This document shows, one piece after another, positions 63,984 to 64,000 of a stretch of 64,000 nucleotides of DNA. Under the pieces are notes generated by a model that saw only the letters and a program-made list of their open reading frames with translations, was not told the DNA's origin and searched no databases. Source of the DNA: Crossiella cryophila (lineage in GTDB: Bacteria; Actinomycetota; Actinomycetes; Mycobacteriales; Pseudonocardiaceae); NCBI RefSeq assembly GCF_014204915.1, contig NZ_JACHMH010000001.1, forward strand, positions 2,666,001-2,730,000, read 5' to 3'. A program made the translations under genes and the position numbers. Numbering within the stretch: the stretch's first letter is position 1; each line of letters begins with the position of its first letter.

Positions 63984-64000
63984 GCTTGACACCCGGGCAT

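Overview
The window is very GC-rich (almost every codon ends in G or C) and tightly packed, with frequent 1-4 nt start/stop overlaps (ATGA, GTGA, TTGA), GTG and TTG starts, and leaderless-looking promoters. Protein families and gene order point to an actinomycete, most likely Pseudonocardiaceae-like. The genus is an inference; the phylum is not in doubt. The order comEA-comEC-holA-rpsT-(ATP-grasp/alpha-E/transglutaminase)-lepA-cys genes-hemW-hrcA-dnaJ-rsmE-phoH-ybeY-CorC-era is the conserved block also seen in Mycobacterium tuberculosis (about Rv2416c to Rv2364c).

Region 1 (1-9.6 kb): DNA-uptake genes comEA and comEC, threonine synthase, holA and rpsT. A secreted subtilisin-inhibitor-like protein and an ECF-type sigma factor sit between holA and rpsT, which are normally adjacent. 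Region 2 (9.6-23.6 kb) is accessory: a secreted GH3 glycosidase with LacI-type operators, a secreted lipase, an SPFH/ribbon-helix-helix pair, an ABC exporter, ArsR-SRPBCC, PadR-DUF1048-DUF1048, a membrane Ser/Thr kinase, a PadR-controlled flavin monooxygenase and a methyltransferase. Several carry palindromic operators. Region 3 (23.6-29.5 kb): the ATP-grasp/alpha-E/transglutaminase operon, an NTF2-like protein and lepA.

Region 4 (29.6-41.8 kb) is a mixed accessory stretch: a Phd/PIN toxin-antitoxin pair, an Xre regulator, an MFS transporter, HD hydrolase and nitronate monooxygenase with overlapping divergent starts, an amino-acid permease, a MOSC protein, a quinone-oxidoreductase-like enzyme, a barnase/barstar pair, a GNAT, a copper-SOD-like lipoprotein, a crotonase and a secreted protein. 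Region 5 (41.8-50.4 kb) is a nine-gene sulfur-assimilation operon on the minus strand (sulfite reductase, small zinc ribbon, cysH, cysD, cysN, sulfonate-type ABC transporter, sirohydrochlorin chelatase-like). It is preceded by a 30-codon cysteine leader peptide that I found by reading the sequence. Region 6 (50.5-64 kb): hemW, an Rv2375-like protein, hrcA-dnaJ-rsmE, TetR-HIT, phoH-ybeY-CorC-degenerate deaminase, a GlxA-type regulator with a divergent MFS gene, a [2Fe-2S] protein and era.

No tRNA, rRNA, CRISPR array, insertion sequence or prophage was seen. Many intergenic gaps hold long perfect inverted repeats that probably act as terminators. The signals most worth following are the sulfur-operon leader peptide, the palindromes at the PadR, SPFH and comEC starts, the accessory insertions into conserved neighbourhoods, and the proline-rich insert in ComEC.
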